From Rotaria sp. Silwood1 (taxonomy: Eukaryota > Rotifera > Eurotatoria > Philodinida > Philodinidae): DNA of 64,000 nt. The DNA is taken from contig CAJNOP010000101.1 of assembly GCA_905250075.1 (NCBI GenBank), positions 86,570 to 150,569 on the forward strand. Direction: 5' to 3'. Positions 12,173 to 24,160 of this stretch are shown here, one piece after another. The stretch's first letter is position 1, and each line of letters opens with the position of its first letter. Made by a program: the position numbers and the translations under genes. The notes beneath the pieces were generated by a model that was not told where the DNA came from, ran no database searches, and saw only the letters and a program-made list of their open reading frames with translations.

Positions 12173-12918
12173 ATGGCCGGTACCACGATTAGATCCAACG
12201 TTTGGATGATTGATGTGATGAAAAGCTACCTAATGGAAAACCTTCAAGCAACGGATGAAGAAATTGACTATCTAAAACATTTATGCGGACTTAAATCAAA
12301 ACAGAGGGAATCTTCAAAAAATCTTCAAGGTGCTCGAAAGCCATCTATGATAATTGACGATTTTCTGTATCATGGCGATTTAGGACATGCTAATAATATC
12401 AATTTACTAAAGGAGCTTGACATTCAACATATTATTAACGTATGTGATTTTCCTTTGGACGAACAAATAGTTGAGAATTTTGACGTGTTATGGATCAAAC
12501 TCAACGATGAACTCAGTTTCAATATTAGCCAACACTTTGACAAAACAAATAAGTTTTTGGACACATGTAAATCTAAGCAGGAGAAAGTTCTTGTTCACTG
12601 TCAGATGGGTATTTCTCGTTCTTCGTCGATCGTTCTTGCTTATTTATTGAAGTAAGATTACTATTTGTTTCTGGAAACAGATCTTTGATTCAATATTTTA
12701 GGTACCATCATGACACCTTGCCAGACGCCTATGAACATTTGGTCACTCGTCGACGCATTGCTGCACCTAACTTTGGCTTTTTTATACAACTTATTCGATA
12801 TGAGAAAGATCTATGTAATAGCAAAAACAACGATAAGAGACAATGTTCGATTGCACCACTCAGTATTGCAGTTGTTCCATTTAACGTTGAATCCGATGTC
12901 GCCGAAAACACGGAATAA
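12173..12918 (+). CDS. Dual-specificity protein phosphatase
   Basis: Two exons, 12173-12651 and 12702-12918, joined across a 50-nt intron (GTAAGA..TTTTAG); the joint codon is AAG and the protein has 231 residues. The catalytic signature HCQMGISRS places the nucleophile at C143 and the phosphate-binding arginine at R149. The general acid is probably D112 (LNDELSFN). The domain spans about residues 58-205: FLYHGDLGHA and IQHIINVCD are typical early strands, and AYEHLVTRRRIAAPNFGF is the usual helix after the active site. Such enzymes dephosphorylate Ser/Thr and Tyr, often on MAP kinases, but no kinase-docking domain is seen here; it resembles the small atypical DUSPs. Residues 1-57 are a helical extension. 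No signal peptide, so probably cytosolic or nuclear. The core call is firm; the substrate is unknown. Confidence 0.9.
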
Positions 12919-14165
12919 TTAAATATGTAGCGTTGAAATGTACTTGGAAAGATTTCTCGAAAATTTTCTCGTGACTTTTCCGCTTGACGTAAAATAAAAT
13001 AAACTAACACATACATAATCAAGATTGTCCGAGCATTAGAGGTATGTATGGGTGTGCGTGTGCAGGTACGGTGAGTCGATAAAATTTCAGACGAAATATT
13101 TATTGAATTGATAACCAAAATTAAGTACAATCTCATTAAAATATATCTTACTTTCAAACTACAAAAGTTTAGCAAGTACTGTCTCAATGCGCTACCTTTA
13201 TTTACACCCTACACAAACACAAATCCATGTTAAAAACGATAATGGATGTTATTTTACAGAAGATCAAAAAGCTTTGAAAACTGTTGTGCTACGGGAATCT
13301 CTGAGAACTTTTTTAGCTTGGATTCTGTTTATGTAGATGTTTGTATGTCTAATATGGGAAATGGATGTGAGTGTAAAGACACAACACATAGATGTCTGTA
13401 AGCGCATTCACTGACATCTGCACTCACCAATACTTAAGCTCAAACCTCACATTGTCACCACCCATATCATTCTATAGTCCGAGACACTTTTCTACAATAG
13501 AGAAGTTTCAAAAGTGATTTTTAACCTCACGTTCGTTGAAGTTCTTTAATTAGAAGAGTAGTTGAATACAGAGATATAAAGGTTGGTATCTTGATATTCA
13601 ATAGTACACTTTATCAATTACATACAAATAACCTATATTACATATCAAAATCACTTTATTGTAAAACACTGAATTCCAATCTCAACTTCAATTAGAACGT
13701 TAAATTAATGATGAAAACAAAAATTTACATAGAATGCCATTTTTTCTGAACTTTAACTATCAGAACTTTCAAGATTCCTAACAAACTATTAAGAGTTCGC
13801 TTTTGAAAAGTTTTTCTGAACGTTCTAGTTACACTACAAAAACAGTACAAATGAAATATATATCGTTGAATTCAAAATGAACACATTAAGATAATGAACG
13901 CAAATAGAAGCACATCAATAATGCCAAGAGAAAAGTGACTTTTTTAAAAAAATCTCTTATTGTATTTTATATTCTTTGAGTTTTATTCAGAATAGAGAAG
14001 AAAAATGGAAAAAACATCCGAATCCTGCTAAACAACACCCTTCAATGGTTGCATTGAAAATATGGTTATAGTCGAAAATTTTACGCATGACTTTTCGTTA
14101 AGCCTCTCTGATAGTCACCCAAGTTCAGTCCTAGGACGGAGTCATTCATTAAAATTCAATTCGAA
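12919..14165. other. Intergenic region between convergent genes
   Basis: The phosphatase (+) and phosphoesterase (-) genes converge here. Near 13360-13435 there is a degenerate GT-rich then CA-rich stretch with a short palindrome (AGATGTC..GACATCT) around TGTAAGCGCA; the same TGTAAGCGCA string occurs inside a telomere-like block at 54550. No gene recognised. Confidence 0.4.
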
Positions 14166-15224
14166 TCAGTAAATCATACTTATAACAATCAATAGATAAC
14201 AAATAACGACGGGTAGCTTTCGAATGATGGCATTACGACTAGCTTTACCAGTGACAGTTGTATCAATACTTGCATTGTTCGAATTTACAGTCGGTCGCCA
14301 AATGTCCATTAGTGAAGGCGCTGTGACATCGTTACGACCTAAACTACCCAATCCCCAATTCTCTTCTAACAGTTTTGGAAGTGAGTAATGATTGAATGTT
14401 CCTGATATATTGACTCCAGAATGTAAATAATCTGTTCCCCACATAAACGCTGGTATATGATTAGTTCGATCGGCATTATTATTATCTTCATCAAAAGTTA
14501 CAATTAATAATGTTCCATTCATAAAAGCAGGATTGTTTAAATGAATATTCAACCAATTTTGTAAATAATTTCCTGCATAATTGAGATCAGTATCGTGAGC
14601 ATTATTTTTATTGTTTGGTGTGTAGAAGGAAAATTGAGGTAACTTTTTATTTGCTAAATCAATTTCCAATTGAGCTGCATTGACTATTTTTTCACATTCA
14701 GTTATATTGTTTCTCACTGTCGTACTGAACATAAATGGATTATGTCTTCGAACATATAAACTGTTCGAAAGCTCCATCTTATCGTTACAATTAGGACTTG
14801 TTGTTGTAGGAAGTGATGTATAATTTTCCTGATAACTTTTCCAGCTGACTTGAGCTCTGTTTAACAAGTCAATAATTGTCGTTTCACTTGTAGAAAAATA
14901 ATTATTGTCTCTATGATTTAGTGTTGAGCCAGCGATCATAGAAATGTAATTTGGTTGAGACGGATGAGTGATTGCATACATGTTTGTGAACAAAGCAGAA
15001 CTTCGAATAATAGGCTGCCAAGCAGAAGACCTTAATGTTTGTCTGTAATCATTGTTTTCCATGACCAAAATGAATATATGATCAAACAATAAAGGAGTTT
15101 TGGCTGAAGCAGAACCCAATCTTGCTGTTTTTTTGATAATAGTATTATTAGCGCTGATTGCTGTTATTTGACATGTTATCAAACAAACAATTCCATATAA
15201 TATACTGAATGTCAACCACAACAT
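14166..15224 (-). CDS. Secreted phosphoesterase (acid phosphatase / phospholipase C-like), probably GPI-anchored
   Basis: Single-exon frame of 352 residues. An N-terminal signal peptide covers about residues 1-25. The phosphoesterase family (PF04185 type) motifs are present: VMENND at 54-59 (metal and nucleophile region), THPSQPNY at 86-93, NNAHD at 207-211, TFDED at 243-247 and FNHYSLPKLLEENWGL at 277-292. Known members are fungal acid phosphatases and bacterial AcpA / phospholipase C-like enzymes that release phosphate outside the cell. About ten N-x-S/T glycosylation sites occur. The C-terminus ends in a hydrophobic run after a small-residue stretch (TVTGKASRNA), typical of a GPI attachment signal, so surface anchoring is inferred. 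All family blocks are intact and the frame has no break. The start ATG directly precedes the signal peptide. Confidence 0.85.
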   Translation of the reverse strand: MLWLTFSILYGIVCLITCQITAISANNTIIKKTARLGSASAKTPLLFDHIFILVMENNDYRQTLRSSAWQPIIRSSALFTNMYAITHPSQPNYISMIAGSTLNHRDNNYFSTSETTIIDLLNRAQVSWKSYQENYTSLPTTTSPNCNDKMELSNSLYVRRHNPFMFSTTVRNNITECEKIVNAAQLEIDLANKKLPQFSFYTPNNKNNAHDTDLNYAGNYLQNWLNIHLNNPAFMNGTLLIVTFDEDNNNADRTNHIPAFMWGTDYLHSGVNISGTFNHYSLPKLLEENWGLGSLGRNDVTAPSLMDIWRPTVNSNNASIDTTVTGKASRNAIIRKLPVVICYLLIVISMIY

Positions 15225-16595
15225 GTTTTTGAAAACTTATCTTTAAAATATAAAAACATATATAATAGATTACATTGCATACACCTTTAACATATAAATA
15301 TTTTTTTCGAGCAACAGAAAAATTATCCCATAAATGCTCATATTGTATTTTATCGTATTAGTTCAATAAGAAGTCATGCTATTTTCATTGCAGAAAAGCA
15401 ACAAACTACTCTACTAGCTGTATAAGCGTATTGTTCTAACTGTCCCTATGAAGTAGAAGTATACAAAAGAATAATGTATTTTATGCTCTTTTAATGGAAT
15501 TTTCCTCTCAGAGAAAAGATGACCGATGTTAGAAAAAAAAAGCATTGCTAATGATGGAACGAACAAACATATGCATATTTTTCAAATTCATCGATGGTTT
15601 TCGAGAGATTTTCACTTGTGAAAAATCCTGAATTTAACATCATTTTAATGCTATGACAGTCATTACAAGTTAAGAAAAAAAGTAATGCGAATAACAACGT
15701 TAAATTTTCATCAAAGCTATATCATCGAAAATATAGTGTGATGATTGTGTAGTCTTTTTTTCACCTGAGTCTTCTGCAGAGTCACAAGGGCTAAGTTACT
15801 TGAACTTTCTACAAAGGTCAGGTTCTGCACTCTTCCAGAGGCTGTTAAGTAAAATTTTGAAACGTGTTATTTATTTTATACTTGCTATAAAATGAGAAGT
15901 ATTTGGAATATAAATAGCGCACGACATACGTACTTCTTGTCCTGAAACATTTCATTTTTGTAAAACCAGTACTTGTAAAGAGGAATGGATAGATAAACTT
16001 AAATTATTCACTTTTCACTATGTATTTGATAAAAACAACATGGCATTTCATCAGGTATGTTATATTCAAGTCATTGATCAATTTAATTTTTACTGAAAAA
16101 CAGAATGAGAAGTTAACTCATCTAGTACTTTGTAAAAAGTTGGTAATTCTAATGAAACTAGAATGAAACTAATGGAATACTTCGATTTTTGTTAAAAAAT
16201 CACAGGTCTACAATGAAGTGTTGTAAATGTAATGAAACTGATGTAATAATATTGATGTTTTACATATAATCAAGGTCATGGGATGAAAATCATCATTTAA
16301 ATAAAGTTTTCTTTCATTTTTTACTTCATGGACCTGTAGATGTTGCACTATCGAGTAGAGTAACTAAATAAGGGATGCAAGGATGTATGATGAAACTTCA
16401 TGACAACATGCAAGATTAGCAAAACATATATGTGTTCTTGTATATGTCAAAAAGAAACATTTGTTGTCATCGCAGTCTCTTCAGGGTACTTTGAATTCTT
16501 AGATCAACTTTGACTTTGACACTACCGTAGCTATGTTCACAATGCATTAAGAGAGTTGAATACAACTCATCTATATCGTTCCTTATGTACATCTT
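15225..16595. other. Intergenic region upstream of the phosphoesterase
   Basis: About 1.4 kb that should include the promoter of the minus-strand phosphoesterase gene at its left edge. No other gene, RNA or repeat with clear limits was recognised. Confidence 0.4.
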
Positions 16596-17462
16596 CCCAG
16601 TGAAAAATATTTGTAAAAAATAACTGTTGAGAATGCGTTCCAAAAAATTGAAAGCCCATTTTTTAAGAAAAGAAAACGTTCCGAAAAAAATGGAAAGCAT
16701 TCCAAAATGGAACGGTCTAGAACGCATTCTATCACTTTTGGAATGTGTTCTTAGTCGATACCAAAACGGAACGATCAACAAAGCATTCCATCATTTTTGA
16801 AATGCTTTCTCTTCTTAAGAGAAAGTAACTTTCTTGATCATATGGTTAATCATTAATGGATAAATCTTTAATTCGTCAAAAGATCATTTCCGGGGTAACT
16901 CGACGAGCTCGACCGAATGGCGTGCTCCAAATCGTTGTAACTCAAACCGTTATTAAAATCATGCTTTTTCTAAATCAGAAGTAGCATCCCCAGAGAATAG
17001 TTAGCTGAAGGTTCCACCATTTCTCACATCAGTTTCAACATGCTTTGCTTCAGATCTTTGATTTTTGAATTGAAATGAGCTTTAATTCCAAAAGAAAGTA
17101 TTCATCACTTAGAAGAATTCATTCTTTTAATGCTTCTCAAGAAAACGTAAAAGAAAGCGATCTTATTTCGATGGATTGTTATCTGTGCCGTTCCGAAAGA
17201 GAATGAACTAGGATGGATTTCATTGGTTTACGAATGGTTCGGAATGCTTTCCCTTCAAATAGAGAACAACTTCTCAATAGAAAAGAAAGCATTCTGTCTT
17301 ATTGTGGAACGGCAAAGAACGAGTTCCTTCAGACTGAGAGTGTTTCTTCTTGAATATGAACGCATTCACTAGCAAAAGGAACGCATTCTTTACATAGAAA
17401 AAAGGTTTCCATATTTTTATGAAACCATTCTGTTCCGTTTTTTCAAAATATTTTTCACTGGG
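16596..17462. mobile_element. Foldback/MITE-like element with CCCAGTGAAAAATATTT ends
   Basis: The left end CCCAGTGAAAAATATTT (16596-16612) is matched by its reverse complement at 17446-17462, with the match extending imperfectly into the following A-rich bases. The 867-bp interior is crowded with copies of GGAACG, GAACGCATTC and GCATTCC and their complements, on both strands, at least fifteen times. There is no plausible transposase; the longest frames are by-products of the repeats. No clear target-site duplication is seen, so the superfamily is unknown. Confidence 0.65.
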
Positions 17463-19197
17463 TTATTTGTCCGTATCAAATCGAAATCATGAAAAGTTCA
17501 AGTTGAATCTTGATAGAATCAACAGTGGAACACATGACATGCACTTTTTTGGACTTCTGAAAATAAACCGGCAAGCAATGAAATAAATAGAATGTGTCAT
17601 AGTATCAAAATGAGTCCAACTCTAGTATAGATTCAGAATGAACCTTGAACTCATGTTTTTTCATGAAGAAAAGTCTATCGATCCATGGAATTGGACTCAA
17701 TGCATTCTTACACAACCAAATACAATAAATAAAATGCTGCATTTGCATGCATTCAAATTTATGCTTTTTATGTTTTCAAAATAAATTGTTTTTTGAAAAA
17801 GAAAAGCAAATTTGAAGATAATGCCTACAAATTTGCTTTTTCAAAAAAAATACAATCCTTTTCTTTTCAATGTAGAAAGTGCATATTTTAACGCGTTTTT
17901 AAGCATTGAAATATAGTGATGTCTGCCTTAGTAGTCATGTTGTACTAGCACTGTGCAACGTGTGACGACGGCATCTTTAATTGATGCTACGTCTGAAAAG
18001 ACTGATCGATTTAACCAGATCGAATGCTAGGTATAACTATGAATATATCATGCAAACTAGAACTATTCTCTATTTTCCTAATCGGAACTAAACTTACCCT
18101 ATGAAGAATTGTGTTCATGACTGGCTGCTATAGACGACAATATATTTGCTACCATTGAATTACATAGTACTGCTTCAGTCAGTGCATACATTTAAATCCG
18201 CCCATAAGTGTAAATCAATATTGATGAAAAACATTCTCCTTCTGAGTTGCAAATGTTCGCCTACATTTAGACAAAAAGCATAAAACTATTCATGTCGTAT
18301 GCATTTTAATTTACTCGATACTAAACTATTGACATATTGTGTTTTTTTTCAATATCAAATAGGATTAATAAAATCTGAATACGCCTTTATTAATTAAAGC
18401 AAATAGTTGTTTTGAGCTTTCATATTATAATAGACTACATCTTCATTAGACATCGAGTCAGAAAGGACTAGTCGATTATATTTGACATACATTCGTCTTC
18501 TTCAATCATTCTATCATCCTTTGATTTCCTATTGTATAAGTTTTTTTGCAAAGTATGAGGAGCAAATTTTTCTCTATGAAATCATGCATTCTGTTTTTTG
18601 AAAACCTTGTTGTTTAACATATCTGTGAAAGTTTCTCCGAGACCTACTTCGAAATATTTAATTCGTCCTCCGTAGGATAAATTCATTATTACGTTAATAA
18701 CAATGAAGTAAGTCAATTATTGAATTGACGAATTGGTTTTTGAGGACTTTGCCAAAAAAATTACAACTTAAGTTAAAGTCATGCAGCTATATCAATTTTA
18801 TATNNNNNNNNNNNNNNNNNNNNNNNNNNNNNNNNNNNNNNNNNNNNNNNNNNNNNNNNNNNNNNNNNNNNNNNNNNNNNNNNNNNNNNNNNNNNNNNNN
18901 NNNCTCAATATCAGTTGTTGTGAGTTAGTAGATGAAAAGTTGTGAAAGAATTCTATCTTCGTTCTTAGTATTAGTGCAGATGAAACGCGACAAACTAAAG
19001 TAGACTTCGTTACTACTAAATGAGTGGCCTAGTGAAGTTAAAACAAACTTAACCAGTTCCAAGTCTGATATTTTGATTCTCTATGATTACAAGGCTAAAA
19101 TTTGACATCGACAAATTATTTTATTTTGAAATAAAGGTATATTTTGCACGCGTATGAGTTAATTATAAGAATTATCATGGCGAACAAATTTGGTATG
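17463..19197. other. Intergenic region with an assembly gap
   Basis: AT-rich spacer downstream of the GMC gene. It contains a 100-base N run. No gene recognised on either side of the gap. Confidence 0.4.
18804..18903. other. Assembly gap (100 N)
   Basis: Exactly 100 N, the usual placeholder for a gap of unknown size. Confidence 0.99.
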
Positions 19198-22100
19198 CTA
19201 GTGATTAGATTTCTGTTTCAACTTGTATTCTGCCACAATAAGATCAGCTGATCGTGCTGCCACTGCATAGGCCAAGGATTGTGTATTGGCTGAGAACGAT
19301 GCTGGAGCTACCGACGCATCAATGATTCTCAAACGTTCAACTCCCCAAACTTTCATGTTGTTTGGATTGACGACAGACAATGAATCTGTTCCCATCTTAC
19401 ATGTGCCAATGTAATGAAATCCTGTAGTAGCATTTCTACGAATCCAATCAATAAGTTCGTCACGAGTTTGATAAGCAAGACCAGGTGAAACTTCTCGAAA
19501 GTTCCACTTTGCAAAACTTGGCTGTGACATAAGTTGTCGACCTAGTAAAATTGAGTTTATCACCCGATCAAAATCTGAGTCAACGCTCAAATAGGCAGGA
19601 TCAATTACAGGTGGTGTCAAAGGATTCAAATTCTGTATCATAACTGTACCATATGACTTGCATTGTTGAATATTTGGTGACAGAACTAATGAGTTCTGCC
19701 AATCAGCTGGCCACGAATTTCCTATCATATTTCCTGTACTAAATAGCATTTCAATGTTTGTTAGGGAGCCTGTTCCACTACCATAAGATACTTGTTGTGT
19801 TGTGCTATTATCCACTGCGAATAAAACTGCACTCAGAAAGGAAGCAGGTGGACTTTCTATTTCCATGGCATCAGTTGTATAAACCATATTTACGACCACA
19901 TCATCACGTAAATTAATACCAACGCCCGGAAGATCTTTTACGACTTCGATACCCAACGATCGTAATTGAGTAGCATTACCGATACCACTGATTTGAAGAA
20001 GTTTGGGTGAGTTGATCGTTCCGGTACTGAGAATGAGCTCTTTACCAACTGCAACCGAGAACTTACATTGATATTTTTCACTGTACAGTTCAACATGATC
20101 AACTGCAGGAAGCTCATCGCTGTTGAAGTTGAAGCCAATGGCTTGAAGACCAGTAATCATTTGTAAATTGGCTGGCCAGAATGATTGAAGATATTTCTCA
20201 TATGAGGTAACTCGATTGTAGATTGAGTTTACTTGTTGTTTTATTTCCTTACCAACATCATTGATACTCATTACAAAGTTAGCGATACCGAGCATATCTG
20301 GTCCATGATTATAAGACGGGTTATATGGAAACCCTGCTGTTCTTGAAGCTTGGAAGATTGCATCAACTAATCCTTGTGTGTCATTAGCAGGATAAACAAC
20401 TTTCAAAATGTCTTCCACAGCATCAAAATATGGTATCAACGTTTCAGAATTCCAGCCCACAGCGCCTTCATTTAACTCCCAAGCATCCATCCTAGGCACA
20501 AAGATAATTCACTACTTCTTGAGCTACTAACAAATCTAGCGAACGGTCTAACCAAATATTACAGAGTTTTATACTTTTCTTCTCAAATCCTCGGAAGACA
20601 ATTGTCGTGGCGATACAATGTTTTTCATAAATATACAAGTTAAGCCTTTCTAAGATCAGGTCTCCGTGATCAGAAATCTTTTCTTTCCGGAATATTAGTT
20701 CATCACTTGGTCGTACCTCAGTAGTCCGAACTTTATAACTTCATGTTCTACCGTTGCAAGTAACATTATTCGCTCAAATTACTAAAAGAAACAAGTTCGT
20801 TTAGAATCGACAAATTGCAGAAAAATAAATCCAACTGAAGAAGCTTTTTATCAATAAGAGTCTAGCGGAAGCACTATTAGAAACAAAACTTTGCTACCTA
20901 AAAAGATCAATCTATTATCTTTTTGTAGGCTTTTACCGATTTGCCAAGAAAGCCTCACGCAAATATTAGATACAAGAACTCAAACTGTTCTAAGCTATTT
21001 TACAACTGATCGATATTACTTAGAACGGCAGCTTCAGTCCACACTGAGTCTAACTTAGACGAAGCTCATATAGAATCAGATATTAAGGTATGGATCATGT
21101 ATCACATTGCAATAAAGCGAACGATTTTCGAAATGATTGAAAAACTTATGTAGTCTGTCATGATGCTTTTGAACGAGAATGAAATGAATGGCTTCTTTAA
21201 TAGTTGAAAACTTCTAAAATAAGTTTATTTAATGTTTTTGGCAGTTTCTGTAAAAAAGAATGAGCACAATTGCTAAGTTTTGTTTCTAACATCCATAGAG
21301 TCGGAATTGTATAGTTCGATTGAGATTGAAAAGCTCTCCACTTCAACAAAGAAGCCTTTACTTTTTTTCACCTGCATTCATTCAAGAACTAGAAATATTA
21401 AAAGTTGTTAGAGTTGATGGAAGATTACAAGATTTCAGTTTCAATAATAAAATATGTTTCCGATGGGATTGCAGAAACAAAAATTTCTGCACTCGAACTC
21501 ACTGTTTTTTTGATAAAGCTGATCAAAACTTGAAGTAAGACTTACTCTTAGAGATAATCATCTGGTAAAAAAGTCATTGATCTTGATCATAAGTCTATTG
21601 TTTGATAGAAGTACTTAGTAATGATTGAAAAGAGAAGCATCGAAAATTTGAGGGCGTTTTATTGAGAAAGCAAAAGATCTACGCTTTGATTATATCGATG
21701 TTAAAGAGTTATTTTTTTCTTATTCTTGTCCAACAAGGAAGTTTGACAGAAATCTAAGTGTTGAAATCTGACGTACACTAAAATTCTTTTGCTTTTTTGA
21801 GTGACAATATTACATTTAAATAGTTTTCTTTTTCAAAATTTTTGAGACAGATGGCTAGATCATAGAATAAGTCACTAAATACTTACCACTTTTGTCCTCA
21901 TCTGACGTATCCCATCGCATTATGCATTGCACTTCCTCCAGTACCTTTTGCAAATCCTAGATCAATGATTCTGTCATTCAATGCCTTTTGAGCTACAGTA
22001 CGAAACTTCCATTCCAATGTATCATTATGTACGACATTGAGCCATAGAGCTGGATTAGTAATATTCATATTGTCATTATTTCCCGTCTCGACACCAGCTT

Positions 22101-22416
22101 CAACAAGCAATATTTGCATGCCTAGAGCAGTTGCAAGCTTGGCACTGACGATACAGCCAGCAGCACCTCCGCCAATAACGATCACATCGTAGCTCTCTTG
22201 CAGACGTATATCTGATGAAGATCGTAGTGCAGAAGAGCACACAGGAATATCGTGCCGTGAAGTATATGAAGATTTAAATTTCGAACCATGGATGCCGATG
22301 TAGTCGGAAAAGAATATGAAAAATATACCGATATGTAGCCAAATATCTATTGTACGGAGTCTCATACTGTCAATAACGAATGATAATGATCTCTTTTTTC
22401 GATGTATTAAGTTCAA
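19198..22416 (-). pseudogene. GMC (glucose-methanol-choline) oxidoreductase with one nonsense codon
   Basis: Two exons on the minus strand, 22416-21887 and 20491-19198, with an unusually long 1395-nt intron that has a perfect GTAAGT donor and a CCTAG acceptor; phases match and would give about 607 residues, the normal family length. These flavoenzymes oxidise alcohols using FAD. A signal peptide follows the second Met (22365). The FAD-binding GGGAAGC motif lies in YDVIVIGGGAAG; GGSAMHNAMGYVR is the first family signature, ILSTGTINSPKLLQISGIG the second, and FHYIGTCKMG and SANTQSLAYA near the C-terminus hold the active-site His/Asn region. The codon after YVR is TGA (21900-21898), exactly where the family has Gly; GGA to TGA is one base change. 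All other blocks look intact, so this is a recent pseudogene, a null allele, or a sequence error. Confidence 0.7.
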
Positions 22417-23640
22417 AGAGCTTCAACAACAATTTTCTCGCGAATGTGTCTTTTTGTTACCTACAACGCCAATATTTCTATGTCAACACTTAGATAAGAT
22501 ATTAAATGGTCCTCTTTCTACCTGCAGTTTTCTAGAGATAATTCTGTAGAAACGATGATTCATGTTTTCGAAACATAAATAAACATCACGCACCAAGTCA
22601 GTTTTGTCAAGGTATTTCATTTATATACGAATATAAGCTACTTATTGCACAGAATGAAAACTCGGACGCGAGTGCGTTAAAGACTAATTCTAGTAAAATA
22701 ATAAGCCAATGTGCTACACTGTAATCTACTATATTGCAAAATAACACATACTCGGATCACATTTTTTCAAGAATAAGTAAAGCTAAGAGAACATACATAA
22801 CTATTTTTAAATTCTTATTTGTGTTGAACTGCTCTTGACGGCGAGATGTTATTTATTTCAGAAACATGTCTAAACGTGTTCAGAATTCGGAACGAATATA
22901 GACGCCATTTTAGATGAAATTTGTAAAATTTTACAAATAAATCTCAATCTATCCTAGATTTAAATAGAGACATGAGCAACGAACCATGACGATGGTCTTA
23001 GTCTAATACGACAAGTCTATCGAGTTATTGTTTTAAATGACTGAAGTCAGATTGAAACCAACGAATGAACAGTCCGAATTAGCTCATTCAAATAAGTAAA
23101 GCATAAATGCTAGCAGCAAACATGTTTAACACCTATAACTGTCATCCCATCGTTCTTATAGATCACACACTATACGAAAAATGCATCTTGTTAATATATT
23201 CACACGAAAGCGTCTTTTGTTTTTTGGTGATTTCAAAAATGTCAAGTTTCCTGTGAATGCTTGAATAATAAAAACATACGATTTAGAGCAAGTTTTGAGA
23301 TGAAAGCCAGACTTATCTTCTGAAGAATATGAGTGTGTGAGTCTGCTATTCGTTGTCTGCTTATTATTGAATTGGCATCTATAGCTACAATCATGTTCTC
23401 CCATTTTGATTGCTTTTCTCAAATTTTTATTGTTTATCTACGATTTTTATCAGTCTTGGTAACTTTATTAACTCTGCACCATCTTCTTTAGGATCAAATA
23501 TTTCATCGTACACTTCATAACCATATGGCCATTGTTCTTCTTTTGCGTGCTCTTATCTACGAATTGACAGATATTTATTGGTTTCTTCGTAATAATTATT
23601 ATTCAACTCCTTGACCAACATCTCCTACCTTCTATCTCTT
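22417..23640. other. Intergenic region
   Basis: About 1.2 kb upstream of the GMC gene, presumably including its promoter. No gene recognised. Confidence 0.4.
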
Positions 23641-24160
23641 CTGGACTTTCTGCGACTATTCATGATACTCATTTCAAATGGTATTTTTTGACTCTCTATT
23701 TGCCATCATGTATCATTACTATTTATTATTTTGTGTATTACAGTATTGTCTATTATGGAAAACCTTGCGAAAACTCATTCGATTTCTTAACCGGAAATAC
23801 TTATCCTCCGTATGCTTTTGATTGAACTCGATTCGGCAATATGGATCTTATGTTTCATCAAGTTGTTCGAATTCTTCTCATGATAAACGGTTGCATGGCT
23901 CCAGTTATTCGTGCACTATGATGGGAATCTGATGTTCATCGAACACTTCAATGGCGAAAACATCGAAAGATAGCTTTTCAACTGCTCATTATTTCATATG
24001 TTTACATAGTATTCACTCTCTCAGGGATTATCGTAATTTTTGCTTATGCATATGGTTTTCCACCGCAAATTGCAATGGTGGGCGTGGTTTTCAACAAATT
24101 TATCATCTATGACATTATCTTTCTCTGTCAAACAAGAAGTTATATGCTGTTAACAACAAT
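23641..24160 (+). pseudogene. Rhodopsin-like GPCR remnant
   Basis: One frame from about 23751 can be followed for 130 residues across two in-frame TGA codons (at 23823 and 23929). It includes PCENSFDFLTGNTYPPYAF, a stretch with MFHQVVRILLMINGCMAPVI, then a basic loop LQWRKHRKIAFQ followed by two hydrophobic segments (LLIISYVYIVFTLSG and IIVIFAYAYGF). The order Cys-rich outer loop, hydrophobic span, basic RKHRKI loop, hydrophobic span fits transmembrane helices 5 and 6 of the GPCR family expanded in rotifers. Further hydrophobic scraps continue to about 24480 in other frames. It has no start, several stops and no clear ends, so it is a dead copy. The family assignment is by pattern only. Confidence 0.5.

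Noticed and set aside
16467-16781. Minus-strand 104-residue frame
   Set aside because: Overlaps the left end of the foldback element and its repeated motifs.
21887-21910. Selenocysteine reading of the TGA in the GMC oxidoreductase
   Set aside because: The position is an invariant Gly in the family and a single-base GGA to TGA change explains it better.
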